A model generated the notes under the pieces. That model did no database searches. It worked only from the letters and a program-made list of their open reading frames with translations, and was not told the origin of the DNA. Both the position numbers and the translations under genes were made by a program. Source: Metabacillus litoralis (GTDB lineage Bacteria > Bacillota > Bacilli > Bacillales > Bacillaceae). Taken from it: 64,000 nt of DNA. Of this stretch, positions 37,176 through 46,786 are shown piece after piece. How positions within the stretch are numbered: the first letter of the stretch is position 1; every line of letters begins with the position of its first letter. The stretch lies in NCBI RefSeq assembly GCF_020524045.1, contig NZ_JAIVKL010000002.1, forward strand, positions 372,001 to 436,000, given 5' to 3'.

Positions 37176-37442
37176 TCAAATTAAATTTAGCTTTTGTGAA
37201 AAGTAATATGCTTGTTTTCGATTCGTAATTGACTCTTTATTAAACATCTCAAGCAAAGAAATGAAAAATGCACCATCGAATTCTTTCTGAATTTTCAAGG
37301 TAAGTTCAATCGCTATATTGACCATTGTATCATTTGCGTCTGTATAATCTTTCCCAAACTGAATAAAACCATAAACATCTTCACCAAAAACAAATCCTTT
37401 GGCATTTAGATCGTCCACATACTCTTTAATCGTTTTTTCCAT
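37176..37442 (-). CDS. small protein, possibly DUF6123 family (88 aa)
   Basis: An 88-residue soluble protein (VDDLNAKGFVFGEDVYGFIQFGKDYTDA, then a helix VNIAIELTLKIQKEFDGAFFISLLEMF). I believe it belongs to the DUF6123 group of Bacillus, from memory only. ATG 37442 has AAGGATG upstream. It is convergent with the EamA gene. Function unknown. Confidence 0.6.
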   Translation of the reverse strand: MEKTIKEYVDDLNAKGFVFGEDVYGFIQFGKDYTDANDTMVNIAIELTLKIQKEFDGAFFISLLEMFNKESITNRKQAYYFSQKLNLI

Positions 37443-37703
37443 CGTTATGATCATCCTTATTTTATGTATATAATGATCATATCGAAAATTGTCGATTATT
37501 TCTATCTTTTTTCTGATCTTACAAATTTTTTTGTAAGATTATTTGAAATTTCTTTTATACAAATACATATAGTCCATACAACCTTTTAGTTGGTGGACTT
37601 CAAAAAATATTCACCTTGGATCAATTCTATGTATGAAACTCGATTTTATTGACTTTAATTTTTTTAGGGATATAGGTCATAATAAAATTGGAGGTGACTT
37701 AAC

Positions 37704-37844
37704 ATGAGTAGTGAAAAGAAAGGCAATAATCGTGGACAGAAGGCGCCGAGTGTAAATCCACAAGGCCATGGTGAAGATGTTGAATTTTCAACAGAACCTA
37801 AAAGCAAACTTGAAAATGCAGCTAAAAAAAAGAATACAAAATAA
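37704..37844 (+). CDS. sspL: small acid-soluble spore protein L
   Basis: A 46-residue basic, polar protein: MSSEKKGNNRGQKAPSVNPQG, then EDVEFSTEPKSKLENAAKKKN. The words VNPQG, EPKSKLE and KKKNTK match SspL of B. subtilis, which is made in the forespore, and the gene lies next to ypcP as there. GGAGGTGA lies 6 bases before the ATG. Too short for most gene callers. A terminator follows. A sigma-G promoter was not visible to me. Confidence 0.75.
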   Translation: MSSEKKGNNRGQKAPSVNPQGHGEDVEFSTEPKSKLENAAKKKNTK

Positions 37845-37870
37845 ATAAGTAAAATAAAACATACTTATCA

Positions 37871-37922
37871 GATAATAGGAATAGAAGGTGTGCTTCTTCC
37901 TTCATTTCCTATTATCCTTTTT
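37871..37922 (+). terminator. intrinsic terminator of sspL
   Basis: The arms gataatagga / tcctattatc, with an inner gaag/cttc pair, are followed by a T run. Confidence 0.7.
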
Positions 37923-38012
37923 AAGTATATACTCCTGTTTAGAAAAGTTGATCTAAGGTTGACTTCTTCTTATGATTGTTTAAAGGTATAGTAACCATAT
38001 ATAAGCAATGAA

Positions 38013-38906
38013 TTAAATTGCTTCTTCTACAAAAGATAAATTGTTTAGAAGTGTATGAATTCCCTTTAATTCTAGGTCTTTAATGATTGCAAAAGCTTTG
38101 TCTTCATCAATATTTAAACGAGCGTTCTCTATTAAACATTCTAGAGGTGCTTCACAATTAATTTCAGCCAGTTTTCTAGACAAATGAAGCATATCTAAGT
38201 CATTTTCAATTTTTGTTTTTTGCCCTTTAGTTAGCTCTGATATATTCTGTAGTATTCCTTCGATTGATCGATATTGAGAAATTAGTTTAAAAGCTGTTTT
38301 TTCCCCAATTCCCTTTACACCGGGATAATTGTCACTAGAATCTCCCATTAGAGCTTTAACATCTATAAGCATCGTCGGATCAATTTCAAACTCCTCAATA
38401 TACTTATTTTTTGTATAATGTTTGTAATTTCCAATTCCCTTTTGAAAAATTAATACATTTACAGTATCATTTAGAAGTTGTAGAATGTCTTTGTCACCAG
38501 TAATAATTGAAATATCCATATCATTTTCGTACATTTTAGTTAATGTTCCTATACAATCATCGGCTTCATATCCTTCAATTCCAATATTCGGAATATCAAG
38601 TGCCTCAACCACTTCTTTTGCTAAATCAAATTGCGGAATAAGTTCTATCGGAGCTTCTGGTCTATTTGCTTTATAATTGTCAAATAACTCATTTCTATAT
38701 GTTTTACTTCCCATATCCCAACAGCAAATTACGTGTGATGGCTTTGTATATTCAATTACAGCAATCAAATGCTTTAATAGTCCATTTATAGCATTAGTTG
38801 GTATACCTTTACTATTTATCATGAATTGTCCGTAAACAGAAGTCGCAAAAAATGAGCGAAACAACAGTGCCATTCCATCTACAATTAATAAATGATCTTT
38901 CTTCAT
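38013..38906 (-). CDS. ypcP: 5'-3' exonuclease (YpcP)
   Basis: A 297-residue stand-alone version of the 5' nuclease domain of DNA polymerase I. Metal-binding acids are seen in LIVDGMALLFR, GIEGYEADDCIGT and ITGDKDILQL, and the helix-hairpin-helix in MGDSSDNYPGVKGIGEKTA. It would remove RNA primers or flaps during Okazaki fragment maturation. ATG at 38906 has GAGGAG 7 bases upstream; the in-frame codon at 38921 overlaps that site. Position matches ypcP in B. subtilis. Confidence 0.92.
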   Translation of the reverse strand: MKKDHLLIVDGMALLFRSFFATSVYGQFMINSKGIPTNAINGLLKHLIAVIEYTKPSHVICCWDMGSKTYRNELFDNYKANRPEAPIELIPQFDLAKEVVEALDIPNIGIEGYEADDCIGTLTKMYENDMDISIITGDKDILQLLNDTVNVLIFQKGIGNYKHYTKNKYIEEFEIDPTMLIDVKALMGDSSDNYPGVKGIGEKTAFKLISQYRSIEGILQNISELTKGQKTKIENDLDMLHLSRKLAEINCEAPLECLIENARLNIDEDKAFAIIKDLELKGIHTLLNNLSFVEEAI

Positions 38907-39121
38907 CACATATCTCCTCAAATCTATTCATTTTCTCGTTTCATTTACTGAACTAATCTTAACATAATAACAGATTTCATTTCACCTGAGATAGTATAAC
39001 ATAGATCGTTTTAAATTTGGTTGGTACTTCACTCCATTCTTTGTTTCATATATTTAAGACATAAAAAAGCCCATAGAGTTTAAGAACACTACAGGCTGAA
39101 AATTTTGTAATTAAGGTTTTC

Positions 39122-39256
39122 TTAATCTTTATTTTGACTGCTTAATTTCTTTGCTTCATGTTGAGCATAAGAAGCAAATTCTGTATTAAAATCATTTTTC
39201 TTCTTTTTATTATTGTTTCTTTGAGCATTAGCATTTCCTAATTTAGTTCGACCCAT
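39122..39256 (-). CDS. small spore-type protein (44 aa)
   Basis: A 44-residue protein: MGRTKLGNANAQRNNN, then KKKKNDFNTEFASYAQ and a helix. The TEFAS word recalls the gamma-type small acid-soluble spore protein (SspE), where it is repeated, but there is only one unit here. AAAGGTG lies about 10 bases before the ATG. I cannot name the family with certainty. Confidence 0.55.
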   Translation of the reverse strand: MGRTKLGNANAQRNNNKKKKNDFNTEFASYAQHEAKKLSSQNKD

Positions 39257-39360
39257 TATTTAAACACACCTTTCAATCATATTCCATATTAGTTTTCACT
39301 ATAAACTCATTTTTATATGAAATAAAAGTTGTTGAATAATGGAAATCATCTCATTTGGTC

Positions 39361-39627
39361 TTATTGACCGTATTTTCTCACTACATATTCTTTAACCATT
39401 TGTTTTGTCACCGTTTTTCTAGTAGGAACAATTCCTTTAGATGCCAAATGATTTATTTCCGCTGTTACTTCATTAATTTTATCAACTTCGAAAGACAACG
39501 CATTAACACAACAAAACACTGCTTCTTCAATTAGTGTTTCTCGTTTTGCTTCTAGTTTTAGGAACCTTTGTACATGTTGATGTTGACTGTTACTATGCTT
39601 TGTTATAGCTTCGTGTACATTACTCAT
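39361..39627 (-). CDS. ypbS: YpbS family small protein (DUF2533-like)
   Basis: An 88-residue all-helical protein: SNVHEAITKHSNSQHQHVQ, EINHLASKGIVPTRKTV, EYVVRKYG. This matches YpbS as I recall it, and dynA lies upstream as in B. subtilis. The ATG at 39627 has GAGGTGA 5 bases upstream and overlaps the stop region of the preceding small gene by 8 bases, so the two are coupled. Function unknown. Confidence 0.75.
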   Translation of the reverse strand: MSNVHEAITKHSNSQHQHVQRFLKLEAKRETLIEEAVFCCVNALSFEVDKINEVTAEINHLASKGIVPTRKTVTKQMVKEYVVRKYGQ

Positions 39628-39808
39628 GAGATTCACCTCTTCTTTTCATTAGCTTTGTGACATGATCTTTAGGAGTCCAGCATTCAAACTTATATGATGG
39701 CTTTGTTTCATATTTTAGCCTGCTACAGGTGTATACCATCCGCTTTCCTTTTCGCTCAGCTTGAAAATGAATACAAGTCGCACAAACATGATACGTTTTC
39801 TTATCCAC
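39620..39808 (-). CDS. small Cys-rich, probably zinc-binding protein (62 aa)
   Basis: A 62-residue protein with a CATC pair, a single Cys in YTCSRL and another in FECWTPK, so four Cys could bind zinc. Start is GTG at 39808 with AAGGAGGG 5 bases upstream; the ATG at 39826 is inside that region. Same operon as ypbS, probably following dynA 80 bases upstream. Family unknown. Confidence 0.65.
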   Translation of the reverse strand: MDKKTYHVCATCIHFQAERKGKRMVYTCSRLKYETKPSYKFECWTPKDHVTKLMKRRGESHE

Positions 39809-39888
39809 GCTAACCCTCCTTACCATGCACTACATATCCATTGATTTTACCATAAATTAAGAAATTAGCTTTATTATTTATTTCTTAT

Positions 39889-42800
39889 CTACGCTAAAAG
39901 TTCCAAGCTGTTTTCTATTTCAACTTTCTGTTTTTCAAGAAGCCCCGTATTTTGTGGTTGTAGGTCTAATAACGCTTCAAAACCTTCTGTAACTTGCTCA
40001 GTAATATCTGTTAAGAACTGAGTATAAATATCGACGATTACTTTTTCATAATAAGTTGTGAATTCATTTGTATAAATAGTTAATAATTCAGAAACAGGTT
40101 CACTAAACCTTTGACTCATATCTTCACTCATCGCTTTTTTTTCATTTTTTTCGAAAAAAGCTTTTGTATTCTTAAATAACTTTAATGATTGTTTTACTTT
40201 TGCAATCATTTCATCTGAAAACTCAATTTCTATAGTAGGAGTCTTAATTTCTTGTTTTTCATGATTTGTAACAGATACAGAGCGTGATTGTCGTTTAATA
40301 ATTTGTGAAACTCTTACAAATTCATCATTCATTACTCTATATATAACATTTTCAACTCTAAGTGATGTAGCTTGAAGTTCTTGAATTAGTTCAAATTCTA
40401 TTGTCTTGATAAGATCATTTAAACATAATAATAAAGCCTGTTGTGTATTCGACGAATGATGAAATACCCCTGGATGAAAAGCTTCTTTAAAAAAGTCATT
40501 GAACCTGTAAGATAATCTTTGTTTTAAGTAATGTATAAGCTCTTCTATTTCTTGTTTAACAGCTGAAATAATATGTTTGTCAGATAAATTATTAAGTTCA
40601 TTTGATACATTACTTCTTTCTTTTAATAGAATTTGTTTTTCTTGTTCTTTCTCTGCTTCATCCCTTTTAGCTGCATCTAGGAAAGAATGGATTCTTTCTA
40701 GACAGCGCATTAGATCCTCACGAATAGAAAGAATGGATGTATTGGTTAATTCCTGTTTAATAAAATGCTCAAATTGGTGCTTAAATTGAATAAATTCAGT
40801 TTCCTTATTAATATTGTTAGATAAAATATTCAAACTTGACACACCAAATAATCTAACATTACTTATTTCATGCTGTAATAATTGATTCCTTATATAATCT
40901 TTTACAAGCTCTACTTCTTCTTCATCCTGTGCTAGGTCAATGGCATTAATAATAAAGAACATTTTATCTAGTGTGAAGGAATCTTTAACTCTTCCCAACT
41001 GACGAAGAAATTCTCTGTCTCCTTTAGAGAATGGATGATTATAATAAGTAACATAGAGAATTGCATCTGCTTTTTTAATATACTGAAAAGCCACATCTGT
41101 ATGTCTTTTGTGTAAAGAATCAGCTCCAGGTGTATCCACAAGTGTAATACCTGCTTTTGTGATAGGACAATCATAATAAACAATCACTTCTTCAACTAAA
41201 CAAGCTTTTTCTTCTTTCGCCACGAAATCCTTCATTAATTCTGTTGTTGTATCCACCACTAAATGATCACTTATCACCATAAGTTCCTGATAATGATGTA
41301 ATGCAGTGCTATATTTTTTTATCTGTTCTGTTTCATTCACTGTTTTTCCTTTTAGCGATTTAAGTTTTTCACCTACTATTCCAAGAGTAGTCGTTTCAAT
41401 TTTCAACGATGGGATCGACTCAATTATTTCATTAATTAATTTTTCTTCTGATTTAAGCTTGACTTCGACAACTCCATGTTCTTTCTGTTTTGTAGTTGGT
41501 GCAATTTTATTGATTGTTGCTGTTGTAGGGTTAGGTGAAGAAGGTAAAAGACGACTACCGATTAACGCATTGGCAAAAGATGATTTACCTGCACTAAATG
41601 CTCCAAATAACGCAACTGTAAACGTACGATTTTTGTAACTCTTCACTTTATCATGAATCACACTTGTGAATTGTTTAAAACCTTTTATATTTTCTAGATT
41701 ATTAATTATCCTTTCTGTTTCACTTATGAATGCATCTCTATTTTCGATGTTCCCGACTGATGATTTTCCATCTAATTTTTCTTTGTTAGAATAAGTGGTT
41801 TTTTCTTTTTTATTATTTTGAAGAGAAATTCCATCAAGAGTTGTTTTTTTAAATAATTGATTAATTTTCAACCATTTATCACTATCTATTTCTCCATCTC
41901 CAACAGAGTTATTTAAGTGGTTGTTTAGAGAGATTTTATAATCTTCTAATTGCTTAAATTTAGTTAAAATATTTTCATAAGTACTAATTTCCTTGATACA
42001 GTTATTTATACGATGCTCATACTCATCAATCATACTTTGTTTTGCATCTCTTAGCACACCAATTATCTTTTTAAATATAGACATCACTTGTTGTTTACTA
42101 TGTCTTTTTATAAGTTCACTAACATCTGAAGAGTAGGTTAAAACATACTGGTTATTGAAAGATGCTCCTGTTTTTAATGCTTCAGAAATTAGTTCGTCTG
42201 AAATCGATATTGAAAATGATTGTACCTGTTGCAATATCTCAGAATTATGGATATCGAACTTTTGAATATATTCCTTTAGCAAAGGAGTAAAATGCCATGT
42301 GATTTGTGTTTCAAGATTTTTCATTAAGCTTTTATATAGTTCTTGCTTTCTATTTTCACGTTCTTGTTCAGTTTTTGTTTTTGAAAAAAGAAAGCCCACT
42401 TTAAATGTTGGTTCAACAGCTTCAATAAACGATGAAACTTTTTCTCGAGTTTCATAAGGTACTAAATTTGCACTCTTTAAAATGGATTCCACTTTTTCAG
42501 TAATATCGTTTTGTATTGCTTTTAAATTCCCCTCTTCAGATTCAATGGAACCTTCTATCGAACTTTTTTCTGACAATAGTTGATGAACTAAATTTTGATA
42601 CTGTTCTTTGTCTTCTATATTTATCTCTAATTGTTCTTGATAAGAATCTACAGAATCTTTTATTATTTGCACAACCGAGTTTTGTGTATTTATTTCAATA
42701 TATTCCATTCTTTTTGTAACAACTGTTGTAATTAGTTCTTGAATATTTTCCAACTCATTGTTCTGATGATGATCTTTTTTTAAGCTAGTAAAAAATACAT

Positions 42801-43491
42801 CACTTTTATGTAAACCTATATCTAAGAATGATTCGAAAATTTGATCTTTAAAATCAATAAATGAAACTTCACTTTCTACATGTTTATCAATTTGATTAAC
42901 AATTAAAAAAATGTACTTGTTACGATCAATCATTTCTTTGACAAACGAGAGATTTTCTTCAGATTGAACATGATTATAATCTGTCACATAAAACACAACA
43001 TCAGCCAAGTGAACCATTGATTCTGTTGAGAGTTTATGTGCAGCATCTGTGGAGTCAATACCAGGTGTATCCATGATCACTACATTCTCAGCTAAATTTT
43101 GGTAGGGCTTTTTAATTGAAATTCTTTCGATTTCATCGCCTTGCTTGCAATATTCCTTTATTTGATCAATTGAATATTGACCTGTTATTTCTATTTCTTC
43201 ATTTCTATTAGAAAATAATGAAACATGTTCTTCTCCCTTTTCTAATAAAACTAAATTTGCACTAGTGGGAATAGGGCTAGTCGGTAGAATTTGTTCGTTT
43301 AATAACGTGTTTATCATTGTTGATTTACCAGCGGAAAAGTGACCTGCAAACGCTATGTATAACTTCTCATTATGCAATTTATTGGCAACTTCCAATAGTT
43401 TTCTTGCATTTTCAGAATCCTTTTCATTTACTTGATCATAAAGCTTTATTATTTTTTGGATGAACTCGTTTGTTTTTAAAGCCGCTGTCAT
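39889..43491 (-). CDS. dynA: double dynamin-like GTPase DynA (YpbR)
   Basis: A 1200-residue protein of two fused dynamin-like GTPases. The first P-loop is GHFSAGKST (about residues 50-58) with switch motif DTPGID; the second is GAFSAGKSS (about 628-636) with DTPGAD. NQID and NAID supply the G4 motifs. Both halves are followed by long helical stalks. In B. subtilis DynA tethers and fuses membranes and protects against phages and pore-forming agents. ATG with AAAGGGG upstream. Full length, no breaks seen. Confidence 0.95.
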   Translation of the reverse strand: MTAALKTNEFIQKIIKLYDQVNEKDSENARKLLEVANKLHNEKLYIAFAGHFSAGKSTMINTLLNEQILPTSPIPTSANLVLLEKGEEHVSLFSNRNEEIEITGQYSIDQIKEYCKQGDEIERISIKKPYQNLAENVVIMDTPGIDSTDAAHKLSTESMVHLADVVFYVTDYNHVQSEENLSFVKEMIDRNKYIFLIVNQIDKHVESEVSFIDFKDQIFESFLDIGLHKSDVFFTSLKKDHHQNNELENIQELITTVVTKRMEYIEINTQNSVVQIIKDSVDSYQEQLEINIEDKEQYQNLVHQLLSEKSSIEGSIESEEGNLKAIQNDITEKVESILKSANLVPYETREKVSSFIEAVEPTFKVGFLFSKTKTEQERENRKQELYKSLMKNLETQITWHFTPLLKEYIQKFDIHNSEILQQVQSFSISISDELISEALKTGASFNNQYVLTYSSDVSELIKRHSKQQVMSIFKKIIGVLRDAKQSMIDEYEHRINNCIKEISTYENILTKFKQLEDYKISLNNHLNNSVGDGEIDSDKWLKINQLFKKTTLDGISLQNNKKEKTTYSNKEKLDGKSSVGNIENRDAFISETERIINNLENIKGFKQFTSVIHDKVKSYKNRTFTVALFGAFSAGKSSFANALIGSRLLPSSPNPTTATINKIAPTTKQKEHGVVEVKLKSEEKLINEIIESIPSLKIETTTLGIVGEKLKSLKGKTVNETEQIKKYSTALHHYQELMVISDHLVVDTTTELMKDFVAKEEKACLVEEVIVYYDCPITKAGITLVDTPGADSLHKRHTDVAFQYIKKADAILYVTYYNHPFSKGDREFLRQLGRVKDSFTLDKMFFIINAIDLAQDEEEVELVKDYIRNQLLQHEISNVRLFGVSSLNILSNNINKETEFIQFKHQFEHFIKQELTNTSILSIREDLMRCLERIHSFLDAAKRDEAEKEQEKQILLKERSNVSNELNNLSDKHIISAVKQEIEELIHYLKQRLSYRFNDFFKEAFHPGVFHHSSNTQQALLLCLNDLIKTIEFELIQELQATSLRVENVIYRVMNDEFVRVSQIIKRQSRSVSVTNHEKQEIKTPTIEIEFSDEMIAKVKQSLKLFKNTKAFFEKNEKKAMSEDMSQRFSEPVSELLTIYTNEFTTYYEKVIVDIYTQFLTDITEQVTEGFEALLDLQPQNTGLLEKQKVEIENSLELLA

Positions 43492-43663
43492 ATTAATCCC
43501 CTTTGTTTATCTTAAATTTCATTATATTCTAAATAACTTGATTAAATATTTATATTCTAACCTATATTAATGAAAAAACAAATGCATAACTGCCTTTTAT
43601 TCAGAAGAAGTGTATATGACATAATAAACTCAAAATTACGTAGTGAAAATTTTTAAAAAAGCA

Positions 43664-43694
43664 TTAAAAAAAGCCCACATATTTTGTGGACTTA
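43664..43694 (-). terminator. terminator of the Fur-controlled small transcript
   Basis: On the minus strand aagtccaca pairs with tgtgggctt (one G-U pair) and runs into seven Ts. It begins 3 bases past the stop of the 29-aa peptide. Confidence 0.75.
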
Positions 43695-43696
43695 AC

Positions 43697-43786
43697 TTAT
43701 GCCTTTTGAGCATCAATATTCTTTAGTATGTAGCCAATCAAGAGACTATACGTAATTACGGTACCACCTACAAATAACATCGTCAT
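43697..43786 (-). CDS. 29-residue single-helix membrane peptide behind a Fur-box promoter
   Basis: A 29-residue frame MTMLFVGGTVITYSLLIG... with one membrane helix (residues 3-22) and a short charged tail (KNIDAQKA). GGAGG is 12 bases before the first ATG (43786), a little far; ATG 43780 is an alternative. Just upstream a sigma-A promoter has a Fur-type operator in its spacer, and a terminator follows the stop, so the transcript of about 165 nt is complete and likely iron-responsive. It may encode the peptide, act as a small RNA, or both. B. subtilis FbpC is also a Fur-controlled protein of about this size, from memory; homology was not tested. Confidence 0.55.
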   Translation of the reverse strand: MTMLFVGGTVITYSLLIGYILKNIDAQKA

Positions 43787-43836
43787 ATTCGTAGCCGACC
43801 TCCATTTTTAATGAGAAGTATTTTCAATGCAAATTC

Positions 43837-43865
43837 ATTTTATCATCAATGATAATCATTTTCAA
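43837..43865 (-). promoter_or_regulatory. sigma-A promoter with overlapping Fur-type operator
   Basis: On the minus strand -35 TTGAAA (43865-43860), exactly 17 bases, -10 TAAAAT (43842-43837). The box TGATAATCATTTTCA (43850-43864, plus-strand reading) matches the 7-1-7 Fur consensus TGATAATNATTATCA at all but one position, and overlaps the -35 and spacer, the classical repressor position. The transcript start would be near 43830. Confidence 0.7.
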
Positions 43866-44058
43866 TACTTTATATAAACCTCATGAAATATTTGTCAGGT
43901 TTTTTAGGCAATTGAGCGATGTAAAATATAATGGTACTAATAATTTTTTTGTTTAGAATGAGCCTCCTAATTGCATATCCTCTTTTATCTTATTTTGATT
44001 ACTTTTATGTTGGAATTTAAACTTTACATCATTATTATAAAATAAAATATCCTAATAC

Positions 44059-44607
44059 CTATCTTTTTGGAACAAATCTAGATTTTAAGTTAAATGCTTC
44101 TTGATAATTCGTGTGTTCTTTAAGTGCCTTTTCCTCCGTAGGAATTCTAATGATCATCATTACTATGTTTAATATTGTAAATACCAAAGCGGTCACATAT
44201 GCTTGAAATAGTAAAGGAATTAATAATATCTCAACAGCAACGATCATATAGTTAGGATGTTTTAAAAATTGATATGGTCCTCTTGAGATAACAATTTCAT
44301 TTGGGACAATAATAATTTTCGTATTCCAATAAGAACCCAAAGATAGAAGGGCCCAGTAGCGTATCATTTGGGTTACAATCAGAATGGGAATCAATAGATA
44401 CCAAAAAGCAGTAACCTCTCTTTGAAAAATCAAAACTTCAAATAAAAAAGAAAGTAAGAAGAACACATGAAGTGCAACTATATACCGGTAATGATCACTT
44501 CCATACTCAATACCACCACGGCTAAGCATCCATTTTTCATTTCTTTTTGCAATCACCAATTCTGTTAGTCTTTGTAAAATAAGTAGAGAAAAGAAAATAT
44601 AAAACAT
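44059..44607 (-). CDS. ypbQ: isoprenylcysteine carboxyl methyltransferase-family protein (YpbQ/BpsB)
   Basis: A 182-residue integral membrane methyltransferase with about five helices. The SAM-binding C-terminal motif is seen as RGPYQFLKHPNYM and the last helix ending RIPTEEKAL. In B. subtilis BpsB methylates the alkylpyrone made by the type III polyketide synthase. It starts 9 bases after bcsA, in the same operon. The ribosome site GGAAGGGG is about 12 bases from the ATG. Confidence 0.9.
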   Translation of the reverse strand: MFYIFFSLLILQRLTELVIAKRNEKWMLSRGGIEYGSDHYRYIVALHVFFLLSFLFEVLIFQREVTAFWYLLIPILIVTQMIRYWALLSLGSYWNTKIIIVPNEIVISRGPYQFLKHPNYMIVAVEILLIPLLFQAYVTALVFTILNIVMMIIRIPTEEKALKEHTNYQEAFNLKSRFVPKR

Positions 44608-44616
44608 TCTATTTTA

Positions 44617-45711
44617 TTACCCCTTCCAAGTGACGAGAAGTAATTCAGAGCTGAATCCAGGTCCGAGTGCACCAATCACACCTAAATCTGATTTTTTTCC
44701 TATTTCTCGCTCTAAATATTTTTCTAGAACATACATGACTGTAACAGATGACATATTTCCGTGATTTCTAAGTACTTCTTTTGAAATATCTAATTGTCCC
44801 TCAGTAAAACCAAGTCCATCTATGTATGCATCAATGACTTTTTTCCCCCCAGGGTGAGCTATAAAGTGATTGATATTATTTAGCTTCAACTTATGTTCAT
44901 CAAGAAATTCCATCATTTGTGGTTTTAACCACTTTTTTATTATAGAGGGAATATTTCTTGAAAAAACAACATATAACCCGTTATTTTTTATATCCCATCC
45001 CATCACATCTTCAGAATGCTTCATAAAAGTTGATCTTGTTCCAATGATTTCAGGTAAAGTAGATAATTTAGATTTCTTTTTCCACTCTACTGATTGACCA
45101 ACAACACATGTACATGCTACTCCATCAGCGAATAAAGACGTACCTATTAAATTACTTTTACTATGATCGTTATGTTGAAATGTTAAACTGCAAAGCTCAA
45201 CAGATATGACTAATACTGTAGACTTAGGAAATGCCTTACAATATTCATATGCTCGTGATAAACCACTAGCACCACCAGCACAACCTAATCCCCATATTGG
45301 AATTCTTTTTGTTGTCTTTTTAAATGGAAGGTGATTCATTATTTTAGCATCAATACTAGGAGTTGAAAATCCAGTACTACTTATAAAAAAAATCGCATCA
45401 ATATCATCATACTTAATATCCTGGTTCAAAAGATTCTTATTTGTAAGACAATTTTCAACAGCTTCTATTCCGTATTTTACTGCTTTTTCAATATATAAAT
45501 TATTTTTTTCTTCAAATGAATGCTCAGTTTGATACCAAGCGAGTTGTTCTGCAAATTGTCTTTTTTCAATTTGACCATTTTTAAAAACTGTTAATAAACG
45601 ATCAATATCTTTAAATGAATCACTAAAGATTTCTTTTGCAAAATCAACAGCCATATTTTGACTCATTTCAAATTCTGGAATTGCTTTTCCTATAGATAAT
45701 ATGGTTGCCAT
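44617..45711 (-). CDS. bcsA: type III polyketide synthase (chalcone/stilbene synthase-like, BpsA)
   Basis: A 364-residue thiolase-fold enzyme with the triad Cys144 (GLGCAGGASG), His286 (FIAHPGG) and Asn319 (NHGNMSS). In B. subtilis BpsA extends long-chain fatty acyl-CoAs with malonyl-CoA to triketide pyrones, which BpsB (next gene) methylates; the products are lipid quinone-like membrane compounds. ATG with GAGGTGA upstream. Full length. A terminator 70 bases upstream belongs either to the GNAT gene or to its own leader. Confidence 0.92.
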   Translation of the reverse strand: MATILSIGKAIPEFEMSQNMAVDFAKEIFSDSFKDIDRLLTVFKNGQIEKRQFAEQLAWYQTEHSFEEKNNLYIEKAVKYGIEAVENCLTNKNLLNQDIKYDDIDAIFFISSTGFSTPSIDAKIMNHLPFKKTTKRIPIWGLGCAGGASGLSRAYEYCKAFPKSTVLVISVELCSLTFQHNDHSKSNLIGTSLFADGVACTCVVGQSVEWKKKSKLSTLPEIIGTRSTFMKHSEDVMGWDIKNNGLYVVFSRNIPSIIKKWLKPQMMEFLDEHKLKLNNINHFIAHPGGKKVIDAYIDGLGFTEGQLDISKEVLRNHGNMSSVTVMYVLEKYLEREIGKKSDLGVIGALGPGFSSELLLVTWKG

Positions 45712-45780
45712 TTCGTTTTCACCTCAAGTTTCTTAAGGTTACTATTTCCAATGATATACAATTTTATCCGAAAAAAAAGC

Positions 45781-45815
45781 AAAAAAAAAGCCTTCCCTAT
45801 TTTTAGGAAAGACGT
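45781..45815 (-). terminator. intrinsic terminator between the GNAT gene and bcsA
   Basis: On the minus strand gtctttccta pairs with tagggaaggc and is followed by nine Ts. It lies 70 bases upstream of the bcsA ATG and 215 bases past the GNAT stop. The rest of the gap (45816-46029) has nothing recognised. Confidence 0.75.
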
Positions 45816-46029
45816 TTTAAAGGAGTTGTTGTTGTTGTGCTCTTTTATTATATAATAAATTTCATTCTTTCTCATTGTGAAAAATCTGGAATATGTTTTA
45901 GGATGATAAAATCTCCTTATAAATGCTATTATCAAACAACATCTTCCATATTTAAAGATCATTAAGAGGTCTAATTAGCTATAAAGACTGAAACTAACAT
46001 ATCTAACGTTTGGACAAAGTAAAAATAAT

Positions 46030-46572
46030 TCAAATATCAAAAAAATAAGCCATGAAAATTTCATCATCATAACGATTACCAATTTTCACTTGTTCTTTTT
46101 GAATACCTTCTATAATAAAACCATATCTTTCATAAAGTTTTTGAGCTAATCCATTCGATGCAAATACAGTCAAACATAACTTATGTAAACTGTTAAGGCG
46201 ACACCAAGCTAATGTATATGTCATGATTTCACTACCAATTCCCTGACCTTGTACTTGATCGATAAGCCATGTTCTAAATAAACCAGTGTGTCTTTTCATA
46301 TCTAATTCCCCTCTTATTACTCTGGCAATGCCGACTATTTCTTTTTCTAATTCTACAACAATATACATATTGTTTTTATCATTCATTTCTTCAATAAAGC
46401 GCTTTTCTTCTTCTAAAGATCGAGGTTTTTCTTTTTGAATATATGTACCAGTGCGGATTATATGCTCTACTGCCATAATAATAGAATCTGCGTCTTTCGG
46501 CACAGCTTCTCTTAGAATTACTTTCTGTCCGTTTTTTGCAAGAAAGATTGTATTCTCCTGATTTTTATTCAT
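46030..46572 (-). CDS. GNAT family N-acetyltransferase
   Basis: A 180-residue GNAT. The acetyl-CoA pyrophosphate loop is QVQGQGIGSEIM, and the C-terminal beta bulge motif ASNGLAQKLYERYGFIIEGIQKEQVKIG is typical of the RimI/RimJ-like branch. The acceptor substrate is unknown. The start ATG 46572 has GTGAGGA 5 bases upstream. Monocistronic. Confidence 0.88.
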   Translation of the reverse strand: MNKNQENTIFLAKNGQKVILREAVPKDADSIIMAVEHIIRTGTYIQKEKPRSLEEEKRFIEEMNDKNNMYIVVELEKEIVGIARVIRGELDMKRHTGLFRTWLIDQVQGQGIGSEIMTYTLAWCRLNSLHKLCLTVFASNGLAQKLYERYGFIIEGIQKEQVKIGNRYDDEIFMAYFFDI

Positions 46573-46786
46573 AAAAATCCTCACCTCACTCTAGCATTAT
46601 TGTCCTATATCCATTACTAGTAAAAAAATAAATATTGTCACTAAATAATAAATTAGAATCAGAAATTTCATACAAAATATAACAAATTACTACCGAATTT
46701 TTAATTTTTATGAAAAATGTGCTTTTTCAGCTATTTTTTATGCTAATATTAAGTAACAATTATAGGCTGGAGGAACTAGTAGGAAG

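Noticed and set aside
45690..45962. Minus-strand frame of 90 residues upstream of bcsA
   Set aside because: It overlaps bcsA and runs through the terminator hairpin at 45781-45815; composition is not protein-like and no ribosome site is present.
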